Shown here piece by piece: positions 46,171-57,953 of a stretch of DNA of 64,000 nucleotides. Position 1 is the first letter of the stretch, and each line of letters starts with the position of its first letter. The stretch is taken from contig JAWZYV010012341.1 of assembly GCA_038373885.1 (NCBI GenBank), positions 558,001-622,000 on the forward strand. Reading direction: 5' to 3'. Both the position numbers and the translations under genes were made by a program. The notes beneath the pieces are model-generated. The model did not search any database and was not told the DNA's origin. It saw only the letters and a program-made list of their open reading frames with translations. The DNA is from Cheiracanthium punctorium. Lineage: Eukaryota; Arthropoda; Arachnida; Araneae; Cheiracanthiidae.

Positions 46171-47190
46171 ACCAATGACGATTAGCACGAGCCGACCTAA
46201 TATTCCAACTCCCAAGTTTGAAGTAGGAGGGACCGCGCCCAAATTGACTACCGGTGGAACAATAGAATTTTGCTCAGGATGAGGTCTTTTAGGGGCGGAG
46301 GGGCTAGACTTTGCCGGGCGTTCCGTGTCGCTACTCTGATTTGGGTAAGAAGTTCGAAGTGTAGGATAAGCCTGCACAAAGGCTGTGCCATTTTGTTGCA
46401 TAGAGTTTACCATGTTGACCATAGACTGTTGATCATTTCTTGGAAACTTGCAGCTTCGGCCTCCAGGGCCGCGTGAGTTATAGAAATGATTTATTCAGAA
46501 ATGGAAGCTAAGGCTTAAGTCGGATTTAGTTATGTATTCGGAGGGTGGGGATTTCCTGGTGGTTTTGTGGCCGCCTTGGTGGCCTGCTTTCCCTGGTGGT
46601 TATATTGTCTGCGCGCCTCAGAAATGGATGGCGGTTCTCGGATTTGAAGCTTTGGATATAAACTTTTTCGGTATACTGAGAGCAGGATCTCTCTGTAGCG
46701 TAATGGGCACCTTTGCAGTTCGTACACGTAGGAGAGGAGACCGTGCATTCCCTGGGGTGGAATTCGGCACACATGGCGCAAATTTGCGGATTGCGGCACG
46801 CTCTAGGGCTATGATTGAATTGGTAGCATTTTGGGCACTGCCGTGGACGGTCCACAAACAATGAAAGTCTATACAAGCCCAACAGAGCTTAACGTCCCTT
46901 GGGATGGAAGTGCCTAATTTTGTGACTAGTACTATGGTGGTCGGGGTGAGGAGACCCTAATGATGGTTAGCAAAGCAGCGGACTTCGTAAATGTTCATGC
47001 CCTCCGCAGAGAGTTCTCCGCAATGTGCTGAGGGGTAACTTCAAGAGAAATGCCGTGTAATTTAAACCCTTTTGTAATTGTTTCTATTTGCACCCTGGGC
47101 ACAACAGGAGTATCATCCAAAGATGTGACGTTTAACAGTTCACTAGCGGTCACGACCGATTCTGTTACCGCAACAATGCCGCAATGTTTA
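46171..47190 (-). pseudogene. LINE ORF1 (gag-like, zinc knuckle), 3' portion
   Basis: Minus-strand frames contain RPRQCPKCYQFNHSPRACRN, ICAMCAEFH and CTNCKGAHYATERSCSQY, a run of CCHC/CCHC-like knuckles typical of Jockey-type ORF1 proteins. Upstream is an IETITKGFKLHGISLEVTPQ region, and downstream a Pro-rich tail reaches ORF2 at about 46150. In a live element the protein binds element RNA. The frame starting KHCGIVAVTES at 47190 is cut by a fold-back element and continues at 49907. Confidence 0.85.
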
Positions 47191-47815
47191 GTAGGGTGGG
47201 CCAAAAAATCTCATTTTTTTTAAATTTCAAAGTTGTAATAGCGCGAAAAAGTTGCGAATTACATAGACAAAAAAAGTTATCAAAATCGGCTGACATCTTC
47301 TGGTCGTTCATAGGCCCTAAATTTTGACAAAATATGAAAAAAACAACTTGATTTTTGCGATTTTCTTAAAAATATATTTTGTAAAGTTTTTCGGATATTT
47401 TTATTAGTTTTGTAATGTAATAGTTGTAATTTCTTCAAATAGAGTCTAAAATCATTGTGTTTTAATTTTGTTTAGATCAGTTGACTTCTTCCGGTCGCGC
47501 ATAGGCCCTAATTTTTGACAAAATATGAAAAAAAGCTTCAATTTTGCGATTATTTTCTTAATTTTTGAATTAGATGTATTCGTAATGTAATAGTTTGTAA
47601 CGTTTTCAAACAGAGCCTAAAAATATTGTGTTTTGATTTTGTTTAGATCAGTTGATATCTTCCGGTGGCACACAGGGCCTAAAATTTGCTAAAATATAAA
47701 TTTCACATTTTTACGAGTTTTTTTTTCTATCTTTAATATACTTTAACGAAATAGTTACAGTATTTTTATTTCTGAACATAAGAGCATAATGTTTTATTAT
47801 GGTGTGAATAAATTA

Positions 47816-48211
47816 TTAGGTTGTAACGAAAGTTTCCCGCCACCGTAAACACCGTCAGATAACAGTTCGCGTTGGCGTATTTGCTCATATTTTGTCAAAT
47901 GATTTTTGGCATTTGAAAGAAAGAGACTTACTTTATAACACTGTGTTATGAAACCTGTAAAAAAATATAGTTATCATTAAGTACAAGGTGTGTCAAATGA
48001 AACTATCACTCTAGAGGATTGGAACCATCATTTACTTCCAGTTGTGTTGCAAAAAGTCAGCTACAGAATATAAACGAATAATGAGTACAGCTTTAAATAC
48101 TATTGTTGCATCACGTGACACTGTGCAGGTTTGGATCAAAAAGAGTTATCTAAGGAGTTAGAAGTTAGTTTTTCAAGCAGATTTGGCGGAAAACTTTCGT
48201 TACAACCTGAT
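47816..48211. mobile_element. Mariner-type MITE nested in the left arm
   Basis: The ends TTAGGTTGTAACGAAAGTTT and AAACTTTCGTTACAACCTGA are inverted repeats, continued by CCCGCC/GGCGGA. Flanking TA on both sides fits a mariner target duplication. The corresponding position in the opposite arm (near 49455, AATAAATTAACAACTT in reverse complement) has no insert and serves as an empty site. Length 396 bp, no intact coding. Confidence 0.9.
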
Positions 48212-48400
48212 TACAACTTCCGGTGAGCAATGACCCTAATGCCATAGAAAAACAGTATCTGAAAGAAGATAGACATGACAGGGTGGGTTATGATAGTAAC
48301 AACAGGCATGGTACTTTTCGACTTACTCTTTATTTAAAAAGCTCAAATATTACAGTATAGTTTTTAGCAATAAACTTGCTTTTATAAAAAAGAAGGTACT

Positions 48401-49000
48401 TTGAAGACTGATTTGAAGAATCTTGGATTGTACATAAATGAAAAAAGCCCTTCACCTGAACTTCAGGAACTAGCTTTGTTCATATGGAAATCATACATGC
48501 CAATGTGGTTTACTACCAAAACAAGTAAACACTTTACAGACGGCCCGAAACTTCTTTTCCAAGCAATACAATGTACCAGGTATTTGCCGAAACCTTTGCT
48601 TGATGTTGTCGACTCTGTGATCCAACAGAATGTTTTTTTCCCCTCCCAGAACACTTAGTGTTAGCCATGACTCAGGATCACGAGAAACACATAAGAGAGC
48701 TCGGACTTCGAAGAATTCTGAAGGTAAGGCAGATAGATGCCAGAAGGAAAATAGTGAGAACATTCACGCCACCAAAAATAAACTTCAATCCGCAAGAATA
48801 CTCAGAAATGATCAAGTGGATGGATTGTAAATTATCTTCTCCCGCATCGTTGGCAGAAATCACTGACGAGGAGATCAAATCGCGCATCGACAGTGACTCA
48901 ATCCCTGACTGGAACATCCAGCAATTCCCAGTTCACACGCAGGCTGTTGAGCGCTGTGTAAAACCAACGCCCCCTAGAGAAGAAAGCCGCTTACTTGTGA
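48401..49000 (+). pseudogene. Fragment of an uncharacterised arthropod protein family
   Basis: Frame 48401-48650 reads LNEKSPSPELQELALF-like sequence then SYMPMWFTTKTSKHFTDGPK and SVIQQNVFFP. After a one-base frameshift near 48650 it resumes LAMTQDHEKHIRELGLRRIL, ITDEEIKSRIDSDSIPDWNI and QQFPVHTQAVERCVK. I recognise the HIRELG.RRI and FP.HTQAVERCVK motifs from a family of uncharacterised proteins repeated in arthropod genomes and possibly element-borne; its function is unknown to me. The frame loses similarity after CVK, and a palindrome axis follows. The inner arm carries an inverted second copy of the last ~120 bases. Confidence 0.65.
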
Positions 49001-49906
49001 CGTCATACCGAGTAGGTAAATCAAAGCGTTTCCATTGGGTTTCTCTTCTCTCCCTCCAATGGAAATGCTTTGATTTACCTACTCGGTGTGACGTCACAAG
49101 TAAACACCGCGGCTTTCCTATCTAGAGGGCGTTGGTTTTACACAGCGCTCAACAGCCTGCGTGTGAACTGGGAATTGCTGGATGTTCCAGTCAGGGATTG
49201 AGTCACTGTCGATGCGCGATTTGATCTCCTCGTCGCCTTCACCAGTAAATCAGTCTTTAAAGTACCTTCTTTTTATTAAAGGAAGTTTATTGTTAAAAAC
49301 TAGACTGCAATATTTGAGCTTTTTAAATATAGAGCAAGTGGAGAAGTACCATGCCCGTTGTTACTGTCATCACCCACCATGTCATGTCTATCTTCTTTCA
49401 GGTACCGTTTTTCTATAGCATTGGTGTCATTGTGCGACCGCAAGTTGTTAATTTATTCACACCATAATAAAACATTATATTCTTATGTTAAAAAATAAAA
49501 ATACACTATATTACTTTAAAAAAAGTATATTAAAGATAGAAAAAACTCTTAAAAATGTGAAAATGTTTAATAATTTGGCAAATTTTAGGCTCTATGCGCG
49601 ACCGGAAGATATCAATTGATCTAAACAAAATTAAAACACTATATTTTTAAGCTCTGTTTGAAAACGTTACAAACTATTACATCAAGAAAACATCTAATTC
49701 AAAAATTAAGAAAATAGTCACAAAAATGAAGTTTCTTTCATCCTTTGTCAAACTTAGGGCCTATGCGCGACCGGAAGATGTCAACCAATTTTGATTTTTT
49801 TTTCTTTTTCTTTTTTTTTTGTTTTGTTTATGTAATTCGCTACTTTTCTGCGCTATTACAACTTCGAAATAAAAAAGTAAGATTTTTCGACCCACCCTAC
49901 TGTTTA

Positions 49907-50330
49907 GTAAGTTTTAAGAACTTGATATCTGCATGGTGGAGGACATAGGTGCATATGCTAAGTTTCATTTGCTTTGGCTTTAATTTGGGAATTCTCCCAG
50001 AGGGCTTTCGATGAATATAGTAATTTTTTGTAATCCTTCCGACACGGCAGCTTTAAATAACTCGAGAGCCGAAGCCGGATTACGACACGTAAAGGTCTCT
50101 ACTACCCAACTCTGTCCCCAGTATAAAACATTCCCCAGGCGCAGAGAGCAAGCGGACTTAAACAGACCCCCGAGCCGACACCTACAGATCCCGGGGAAGG
50201 CAAATAGGAACTACAGCAGGCTTGCCTTTGACGACGCACGTCGCAAGATAAACGGAAACACGGCACTAAAAGCTAAAAGCTACACACTAAAAGCTAAACC
50301 AAAAGCTAAAACAACAAGCGAACACTAAAA
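49907..50330 (-). pseudogene. LINE ORF1 5' portion (continuation)
   Basis: Minus-strand frames read SWVVETFTCRNPASALELFK and AAVSEGLQKITIFIE, a gag-like ORF1 N-terminal segment. Joining 49907 to 47190 across one TGTTTA restores an open frame FLKLTKHCGIVAV over the junction, showing that the two parts were continuous before the fold-back element inserted. Several stops are present. Confidence 0.75.
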
Positions 50331-50500
50331 GCTAAAACAACAAACGAAAGAAAAAAAAAATATAGCTCCCGAAGCGACCACTGGACACCAAAGCAACATA
50401 CTGGCAAAGGATAAACAGCCGGGACCAAGAGTGGAGTTGAGCGGAACACGACACACTCCCCTACCAGATGTCACGAGCAGCACAACTGATTAAACACTGA
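50263..50500 (-). repeat. LINE 5' region with ACTAAAAGCTAAA repeats
   Basis: Imperfect repeats of the 10-13 base unit ACTAAAAGCTAAA occur at about 50263-50345, in GC-richer sequence that looks like the 5' untranslated region of the minus-strand LINE. The boundary with spacer near 50500-50530 is approximate. Confidence 0.6.
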
Positions 50501-53500
50501 GCAAAACACCATACGCAGACAGACACGTCATATACATATTAAAATATATGTAAATGTATGGCTTTTAGAGTACGAAGAATAAACAAGATCTATCTTTCCC
50601 GGAAATACCTTAAAAATTATGGTTTTATGCTTTGGTGGAGTAATGTATTACAAAATTTTAATATATAGCTTCTTTATAAAGATAAGAAGACCATTTATAC
50701 ACACCAGAGAACTAGACACTTCAATCTTTTTAAAAAAACTGTAAAATTCAGAATCTATGAGTGCTAAACGGCTAGTTTTATTATCTGTGTAATTTTTTTC
50801 AGTATTTGAAAAGATTGTGTTTAATGAAATACATTTTCGGAATTGTTCATGCCTTTAATATTTTGACACGAAATATTCAGAAAAAGCACTTAATTAAAAT
50901 AGGAATATAACTAGTTAAAATATTTACAAAAAATTCCCTTAAACTTGATTTCTTTTTCTTGATACGTTGGCAATTTCTAAATCACTGACGTATGTAATAT
51001 TTAATCGAAACTAGCTCTTTTAATAAACTTGATGATATTATTCAGTTAGTTCCATTTAATAAATCTTAACTTATTAATTTTCATTTCCTGTCATTGTGAA
51101 GCTTATAGTTTAACGGTTTTATTCTTTAGTTCTTTAAAATGAGAATTACATGAATTTTAAACATTTTCAACTCGCTGTTCATAATTTACTTATTCTCATA
51201 ACATTTAATGAATAATTATTTTCTTCTCTACTGTTTCACTGGATAAATCTTTGCAATAAATACTGATGATCACTCTTAAGTCCATGAAAAAAAAAAGTTT
51301 ATACCAGACTAATGACAAAATTTGTCTCCCATGCATTCCTGCGTAACAGAAAAAGTGAACCGTAACGCAGATTTAGAAAATTTACTGAGTAAAAAAAAAG
51401 CCAAAGTGAACTGTTTTCCTTAGAAGGAACATTAATAGTACGAAAAGTGTACAGTTCCATTGTTCGGTTGAAACCCTCGGTTTCTCCAGGGATGGAAAAC
51501 TCTTTTCCACTTTCTCTTTCATCCATTAAATTTCGTATCATGTGAAAAAAACACAAGACTGTACAAATTTTCTTATGTTTAATGTATGGGAAGAATTTCC
51601 TAGTGCATTTCCTTGTAAATGATGTGAAATTTTCTATTTTAATTTCATATTTTGCCGTTTCTCTTAGATGGCACGTTTGTTCGCCCGGGATTTCATTAGA
51701 TATATAGAAGAAACAAACGGATAATAGAGTAACGTTGGTTTAGAGAAATATCTGAATAGTTTCGAAAAATATGGCAAATTGTAAAATTTTTTAACATAAG
51801 TCTTCGATTATTGTTATTTAAGGTGAATAACCCATGTAATTATTATTTATTTATTTTTGGAAGTTAGAATGAAATTTTTCAAACGAACATCAATTTATCA
51901 ACATTTATATATATTAATGTTGTTAATTGAAGGGTTTCCTGAAGATGAAGATATCTCCAACCATTCAAGTTTGAGCAAAACTAAAAAAAAAATTTTGAGG
52001 ATTCAACGCACAACTAACTAGACAGGCAGCTTCATCCCTTCAGTAATTAAAGAACTAACTATTGGAGCTACATCCTCCTGGTGCCAAACGGCAGTTTTTT
52101 TTTTTTCTACAAGATTATACATGAAACTGAAAACTGACGAATGATGACGCTACCTCCTTTTTGCCGCATATCCTTGAATTTCTTAATTAAAGACAATGAT
52201 TTATATTAACTGTACCTGATATTACCATTAAAAAGCCGTAGAAAACACATATGGAACATGAAATATTTACTTTCGCAATGCTTATTTATTTTATTTTACT
52301 TTATTTTGCCATTTCTTCTTATTCTTCCGTCTATCTAACACTGCATAGATTATTTCCAAAAACAATTTTATAGGTATATATCCTGAAATTCACTTTTTAA
52401 ATCTACCTATGGATATTTTTAAACAATAGATTTCTCTTTAATAAATGCTTCAGAAAGAAAACAACACACTTGTTCCTGAAAATTGAATCCGTAATTCAAT
52501 ATCTTATTTTAACGAAACGGTTGTATTTATGCACGGTTTACTATAATTTACAATATTTAAATTCATTTTTGAAGTGCTTTTACATGCTGAATGTATTCGA
52601 TTTGCTTTTAACTTTATTCATATTACTACCGAGCAATTTTCAGATATTTGTGTGAAGAAATTGGAAGCACTTCGAATTGGATTAAGATAGTTTAGACTAA
52701 AAAAAATGACAATTTATTTCGATTTAGACCAGCATTGTTCATGATCTACAAATCGATATTGCGTGAAATAGTAAAAAAATGCATTTAAGATTTCAGCTTT
52801 TGTTGGGTAGCAATACAATCAGCAAAACGCGATGCACTTGGTTCATTCAGACAAAACTACGAAGCCGTGAAACTTAATAGTGGAATAACATGCAAGACCA
52901 CAAAATGGGATATTAACTTCAGTTTAATAAAACTACGTTGTTTTAATTAAAAGTATAATAACGCCGTACAAAAAATGAAGATTAAATGCTCCGACAAGGT
53001 TACAGATTTGCTTTCACACGAATAAGTGATTTTTCGAACTCTAACTGCGTGTTATATCAGTGCCTTATCTGTATGTTAAATTTATATTTCAAGGGTGTTA
53101 TTACGATGAAAGAAATGCATTTTATCTTGTGCTAAACTTATGAGGTTATTGAAATGAATTAAAGTTCTTTTGTAGTCAATTCTCACGTTTTAAAGGCACA
53201 GCCAACAGTAGTGTGATGGCTTTTTTTTTTTGCTTTAGTTAGTTGTGATTGTATTATAATATGCTCAAGTTACAGGTAGCAACCACCCAATGTATCGGTA
53301 TACATAACGCTTTTTTTTTCAGTGTACAGTGACTACAGATACATTTAGTGTCAATAATTTTAACTAAATTTCAAAATTCTGCTTTCACTTTGTTTTCATT
53401 TTTGCCACTTAAACATTAAAAGTCCTATTTATTGGGTCATTAGCCAATATTCAGGAGTTATATACAATTTCGAATCAACAGTGCATTTAATAATGCATCT

Positions 53501-54884
53501 TGTTATTATTTTTATTTTTTACGTATCTTTTGTAGATGCTTTTATCACTGTGACATGAAGCAACGTAAATGAGATGTGAAAGTAATAAACTGTCATATTA
53601 AAATGTTCTATTCGTACCATTTAAACTGCACACCTGAACAACTTTATTTTTATAGCCCGCACGTTGTGGTGATGTTCCTGTTAATTTAGGCGCAGTGTGA
53701 AGGTAAAATGTAGCCCTTTGTGCAGCAATTAGAAATAATTGCAGCACAATGTGCGGTAAAAGTTATTCAATTTTTTTCATTGTAATATAATAATTTCTTT
53801 TAAGTGCACGTTATCTTAGTTTGAATTGAACGTCCGTGCGCACACCATGTAAAGATATATTTTGAGCTTGAGAAATAAGATCTTATATAACTACTTTTCA
53901 ATGATATTATTATTTTTTGAATCTCTACCAATTAAAAATATTATTCATTTGTTTAGGCACACTGTCAAAAATACCTGTAATTTTACTGCACATGTTACTG
54001 TAAAATAATATAGCACAAGTGCTGCAACGTTGGAATATAACACTGTGTATACCAGCACAATGACGTAAGAACGTTGATGAACCAATCACGAAGATCCCTG
54101 TACAACAAACTTAGTCATTACATCAAAAGTTAGCGTTAGATTTATCCACACGTTGTGGTGTAATCTATCGTGGTTGTTTTTGCAGTTTATCTATATTCGT
54201 ACGAATAAACATGCTTCTTCAAAGAATACAAATTATTAATTTAAAAAAAAAATTTATATTCAATGTTTAAATTTCATTGTACAATAATATAGCAATTTTT
54301 ACTTTAATCCTATTAGGAAACACATAATAAGACAAGTATAAATATTGAGTTAAATCTTGATTCGTACTTCTCAAAATGTCAACTCGTATTTACCAAAGCC
54401 ACATAGAACAACGTAAACGTTATAATTAAAAGAATTAAAATATCAAAGTTCATGTTCAAATTTGTTAATTTTTGATTAGTTAAAAATAAGATTTTTTTGT
54501 ATATATAGCCTTTGAATATTACTCATAATATGAGGTTAAAAATCAATTTTAATTTGTAATTTTTTTGCCATTTTATGTCATTATATAATATTTACCTTTG
54601 ATGCAATCAGTTGCATTAAAGAAAAACATTACGCACTGTAAAGTGTGTAAATAAGAAAACAAAAACATTGCTTGATAGATTTCTATATAAAATGCTGTTT
54701 TATATATTTCTTGATATATTTCAGTGATATGACAATCGATTCATTTTTGTGTTATTTAAAACGTTTAATATTATATAATAGCATTTAATTCCTCCTTTAA
54801 AAAGGATTAAATTGAATTTTAGAATCATTCCTGTCTAGAAATCATCGGAGAAATTTTATGGAATATTTTTCATTAAGATTTATC
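50501..54884. other. AT-rich spacer, no gene recognised
   Basis: Only short open frames. The 12-mer CACGTTGTGGTG occurs twice in the same orientation (53660-53671 and 54149-54160) within slightly GC-richer sequence (about 53200-54180) that may be an old unrecognised repeat. Confidence 0.5.
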
Positions 54885-55125
54885 GGCCTTAACATGGACA
54901 AGTGGTTAAAATATTAAACATGTCAGACTATAAAGTGTGTAAAGTTCCCCCGTTCGGGCCTACCACCGTTTGTCGATCTAACGGTATTGAGTTTTGGGCA
55001 GTTTACTCATTATGTAACATGAATGTGCGTTAGAATCCCTTAAAACATCCCTCGCCCAAGACATTCTCTCGTAAGCAATGTACGCTTGCCATAGCACAAG
55101 AAGCACTGCAACACAACAATAAGAC
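54885..55125 (+). mobile_element. tRNA-derived SINE, family 1, copy D
   Basis: AACATGGACAAGTGGTTAAA head, B-box remnant CCGTTCGGGCC, then GTCGATCTAACGGTATTGAG and the GATGTAAC-type block (here TTATGTAACATGAATG), and CCTCGCCCAAGACA near the end. It shares order and spacing with copies A-C but is more diverged. Confidence 0.75.
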
Positions 55126-56167
55126 TCACCTGAAATAGAAATTTTCCTATTTTTTTCAATGTAACGTGGCACAAAAATAACTTGGATATATCACTTGAAT
55201 TACGAATTTATACAAAATCCTATAAATAGAAACTTTTTAAACATTACTACTAAAAAAATTGTTAAATCAATTTACATTCATTTTAAAAAAGTATATTGAA
55301 CTTTGCCTATTTTATTAAGTAATTTAATCGTAACAATTGTACATCCAGGCAAATATAATATAATTAAGCATTTTGAAACACACACGTGATTTACTACAAT
55401 AATACAACATGCAAACTAAATATAAACCAACGAAATAAATTTTATCTTTTAAACGCTACATTTAGGTTGGCAAAATCTAACCAATAAGACATAAATTAAA
55501 TGAAATGCATTGTGGATTTGAATTTTTAGTGTGCTCTTCCATGTATTTAAACACCTAGAAAAGTAACAAGTTTTAAGGAAATTTTAGGATTCATTTTGTA
55601 TCCTTAATCACTTAATAAAATAGCATGATATGACTACGTTAAACTTTTTTTTATTAGTTTTCCAAGTACTCAATATATTTTTTCACAAACTCCAATTATT
55701 CAATATTTTAAATTTTTAAAAAGCAAAATCTACCTTCATACGCACCTAAAAATCTACGTCTTAACCCTTTTCTGAATACAATAATATATTCAACTTGATT
55801 GCTGAGAAAACTTTTTTTCACGTTTCAAATGACAGCTTAAATTTATGCAAGCAGCAGAAAATCATTCAATATTTTACTTGGGTATTTATCAGTTATCTTG
55901 GAAGAGCACATTAGCGCGTAAGTATTTAGCATAATTCATTTCAATAAGATCCATATTTCAATAAGCAAAGTGTCCGCTACACCAAGAGAAACGCAAACAA
56001 CCCATTATTCGAAAAAGAAGCTACACTTAATCGATCGGCCTCTTCAAGACTTACACATAACGTAATAACTTTTTTAAAGAATATTTTACTCTCAGCTTAT
56101 GCAAAAAGAGTTTCAAATTTGCTTCAGTGTTTTGGTAATACGCTTTAAGCAGATTAAGAAAGCGTAA
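55126..56167. other. AT-rich spacer
   Basis: No gene recognised. A consensus-like splice donor (GCGC|GTAAGTAT) occurs on the plus strand at 55918 but no exon could be defined around it. Confidence 0.45.
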
Positions 56168-56331
56168 AGCTCTTATCCTTCAGTTTTTTCCTCTAAAGAT
56201 AGGACCGAAAGATGAGAGAGGGCAAATGAAACTTGCATGTTTAGCCAGCTATTTAAAGGAGGGAAGCTAACATTTTAATGTTAGTTGAAAAAAAAAAAAA
56301 CGAGTATTTTATGTCATCGAATTTCTTTAGA
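56168..56331 (+). repeat. 164 bp direct repeat, copy 1, with short shared frame
   Basis: Repeated at 57461-57626 at roughly 90% identity. A frame ending at the TAA at 56268 encodes FFPLKIGPKDERGQ then MKLACLASYLKEGS. Over that 29-codon stretch the two copies differ at five bases, four of them third codon positions. The similarity continues about 60 bases past the stop (TAACATTTTAATGTTA and ATGTCATCGAATTTC). The product is not identified. Confidence 0.75.
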
Positions 56332-56937
56332 AAGATAAATAAATGAATAGTGCGTTTAAGTATTGAGAAATTAGTAAATGTTTTTCACACATTAATTGTA
56401 GCAGTCAATAACATTCTTCTTCATTTAAAAACCGTAAAAGGATATTAGAATTAAAATGCTGGTGTTTTTCTCTTTTAATGCTATATGATGGAGTCGCAAG
56501 TACATTGTTAATATATTTTGGCTTTTGAAAATTGTTTAATTAAATTAATAATTATATTCATTGAAAAATTTAAAAGAAAAATACTATAAAAACATGATAA
56601 TTTAAGTGAACTAAATTCATCTATATCCAAAAAAAAAATCCACAAATTCTAAAGTAAATTTAGAAATTCGATTGTTTTATGGTGAAATTTATAATAGGTG
56701 CATTACATGCATTTAAATGCACTGTACTTTACTTTCTTTATCTCACTTAATGTTTATACATTTAGGAATAAAGTGTTATTCTTAGACATTTGTTTTTGGA
56801 GCATACATCATTGTATGTTAATTAAGGCAAATTTTCATTATTTTTTCCTTGAAGTCTTACTTTTTTAAAGAAAATACTGAGAGTTAGATGCATATTTTAT
56901 CATACTGTGACAACTGGAAGGAACATACTTTGTTATG
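56332..56937. other. AT-rich spacer
   Basis: No gene or repeat recognised. Confidence 0.5.
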
Positions 56938-57300
56938 CCGTAGACTCTCGATAACACGTTGTAGGTGAGACAAGGCTTACCTCGAATTATCGAAATCACA
57001 AAATTTAATAAGCAAATAAATTGAAATAAAGCTATTTATGGAATTTAATTTAAAATTAAATGAAAAATGTATTGGCAGGTTGACCCATTTCCGTGCAGCA
57101 ATATTGCGCCTTCGTCAAATCGAGGGGGATTTCTGATGCGGCTTCCATGTGCACCAAGTATTTGAATTTTGTGGCGTGAAAGAATTATTTCATGTGTTTT
57201 GCATGTGTTGGTCGTTGTTTGGGAGCTAAACTGATTTTTTCACAAATTCCAGATTTATGGGAAACCTGCAAAATCGGAACTCGAATTATCGAGACTACTG
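56938..57300. mobile_element. pogo-like MITE
   Basis: The left end CCGTAGACTCTCGATAACAC and the right end GAATTATCGAGACTACTG are inverted repeats, with the CAGTAG..TCTCGATAATTCGA-type terminus found in pogo/Tigger-like elements. It is followed by TA at 57301. The interior is short and carries no recognisable transposase. Confidence 0.65.
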
Positions 57301-57460
57301 TATACCAAATCGCCGGTTATATATTTGACAGTCAAGCCCGACTAGTTGAGCGGTTATTTGGCTCCAGCAGGAAACTTCTCGCATTTTCATTTAATTAAAA
57401 TAAAAAAGGAAATTTCGACTTCCAATCAACAATTAAATAAGTTTCTTACAATTATAAAAG

Positions 57461-57626
57461 CTCTTGTCTATCAGTTTTTTCCTCTAAAGATGGGACCTAA
57501 AAATGAGAGAGGACAAATGAAACTCGCATGTTTAGCCAGCTATTTAAAGGAGGGAAGCTAACATTTTAATGTTAGTTAGAAAAAAAGAAAAAAAAAGAGT
57601 ATTTTATGTCATCGAATTTCTTTAGT
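57461..57626 (+). repeat. 164 bp direct repeat, copy 2, with short shared frame
   Basis: Same block as 56168-56331. The frame ends at the TAA at 57559-57561 and encodes KALVYQFFPLKMGPKNERGQ then MKLACLASYLKEGS; copy 1 has KALILQ at the start. In both copies the sequence before TTTTTTCC is pyrimidine-rich and ends in CAG, so an acceptor site is possible, but this is speculative. Confidence 0.75.
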
Positions 57627-57953
57627 ATGTGTCAAGTGAATCTGCTGATATCAAATGAATAACAAGAGGAATATATATTTAACGGTTAGATGCAAATAAG
57701 TGCGTAAAAGTTTTATTTTATTTAGACTTCAGTTTAAGTTTATTTTGCTTGTAGATGAACCATGATTTCTTTATAGTAAATTCTGAAAACAGCGTTTCGC
57801 AATAAAGCCATTTTATGCAAGATCTACTTACGAAAGCTATAAAGTCATGCATAATTAGTGACAAATTTCGCACATCTATGCCTGGTAATGGCATACACTT
57901 TCAGCATTGTGCAAATACGAACAAGATTCCTTTGTTATAAAAATCTCCACCGG
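57627..57953. other. AT-rich spacer
   Basis: Nothing recognised. Confidence 0.5.

Larger units (their letters stand above)
47191..49900. mobile_element. 2.7 kb fold-back element inserted in LINE ORF1
   Basis: The termini GTAGGGTGGGCCAAAAAATC and GATTTTTCGACCCACCCTAC are inverted repeats flanked by TGTTTA direct repeats (47185-47190 and 49901-49906; alignment would allow up to 9 bp). The left arm 47191-48414 pairs with the right arm 49248-49900, and an inner pair 48865-49038 with 49056-49234 around a ~17-base loop near 49047. The right arm lacks the 450 bp at 48415-48864 and has a ~13 bp filler instead. Each arm contains two or three diverged copies of a block with CCGGAAGATGTCAA and GGGCCTATGCGCGACC-like sequence. 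A nested MITE sits in the left arm only. It resembles a rearranged cut-and-paste transposon. Confidence 0.92.

Noticed and set aside
46532..46864. 110-codon plus-strand frame and neighbours
   Set aside because: Antisense shadow of the LINE ORF1 zinc-knuckle region.
53660..54160. Pair of CACGTTGTGGTG 12-mers as element ends
   Set aside because: They are in the same orientation, with no further similarity around them; not enough to call a repeat.
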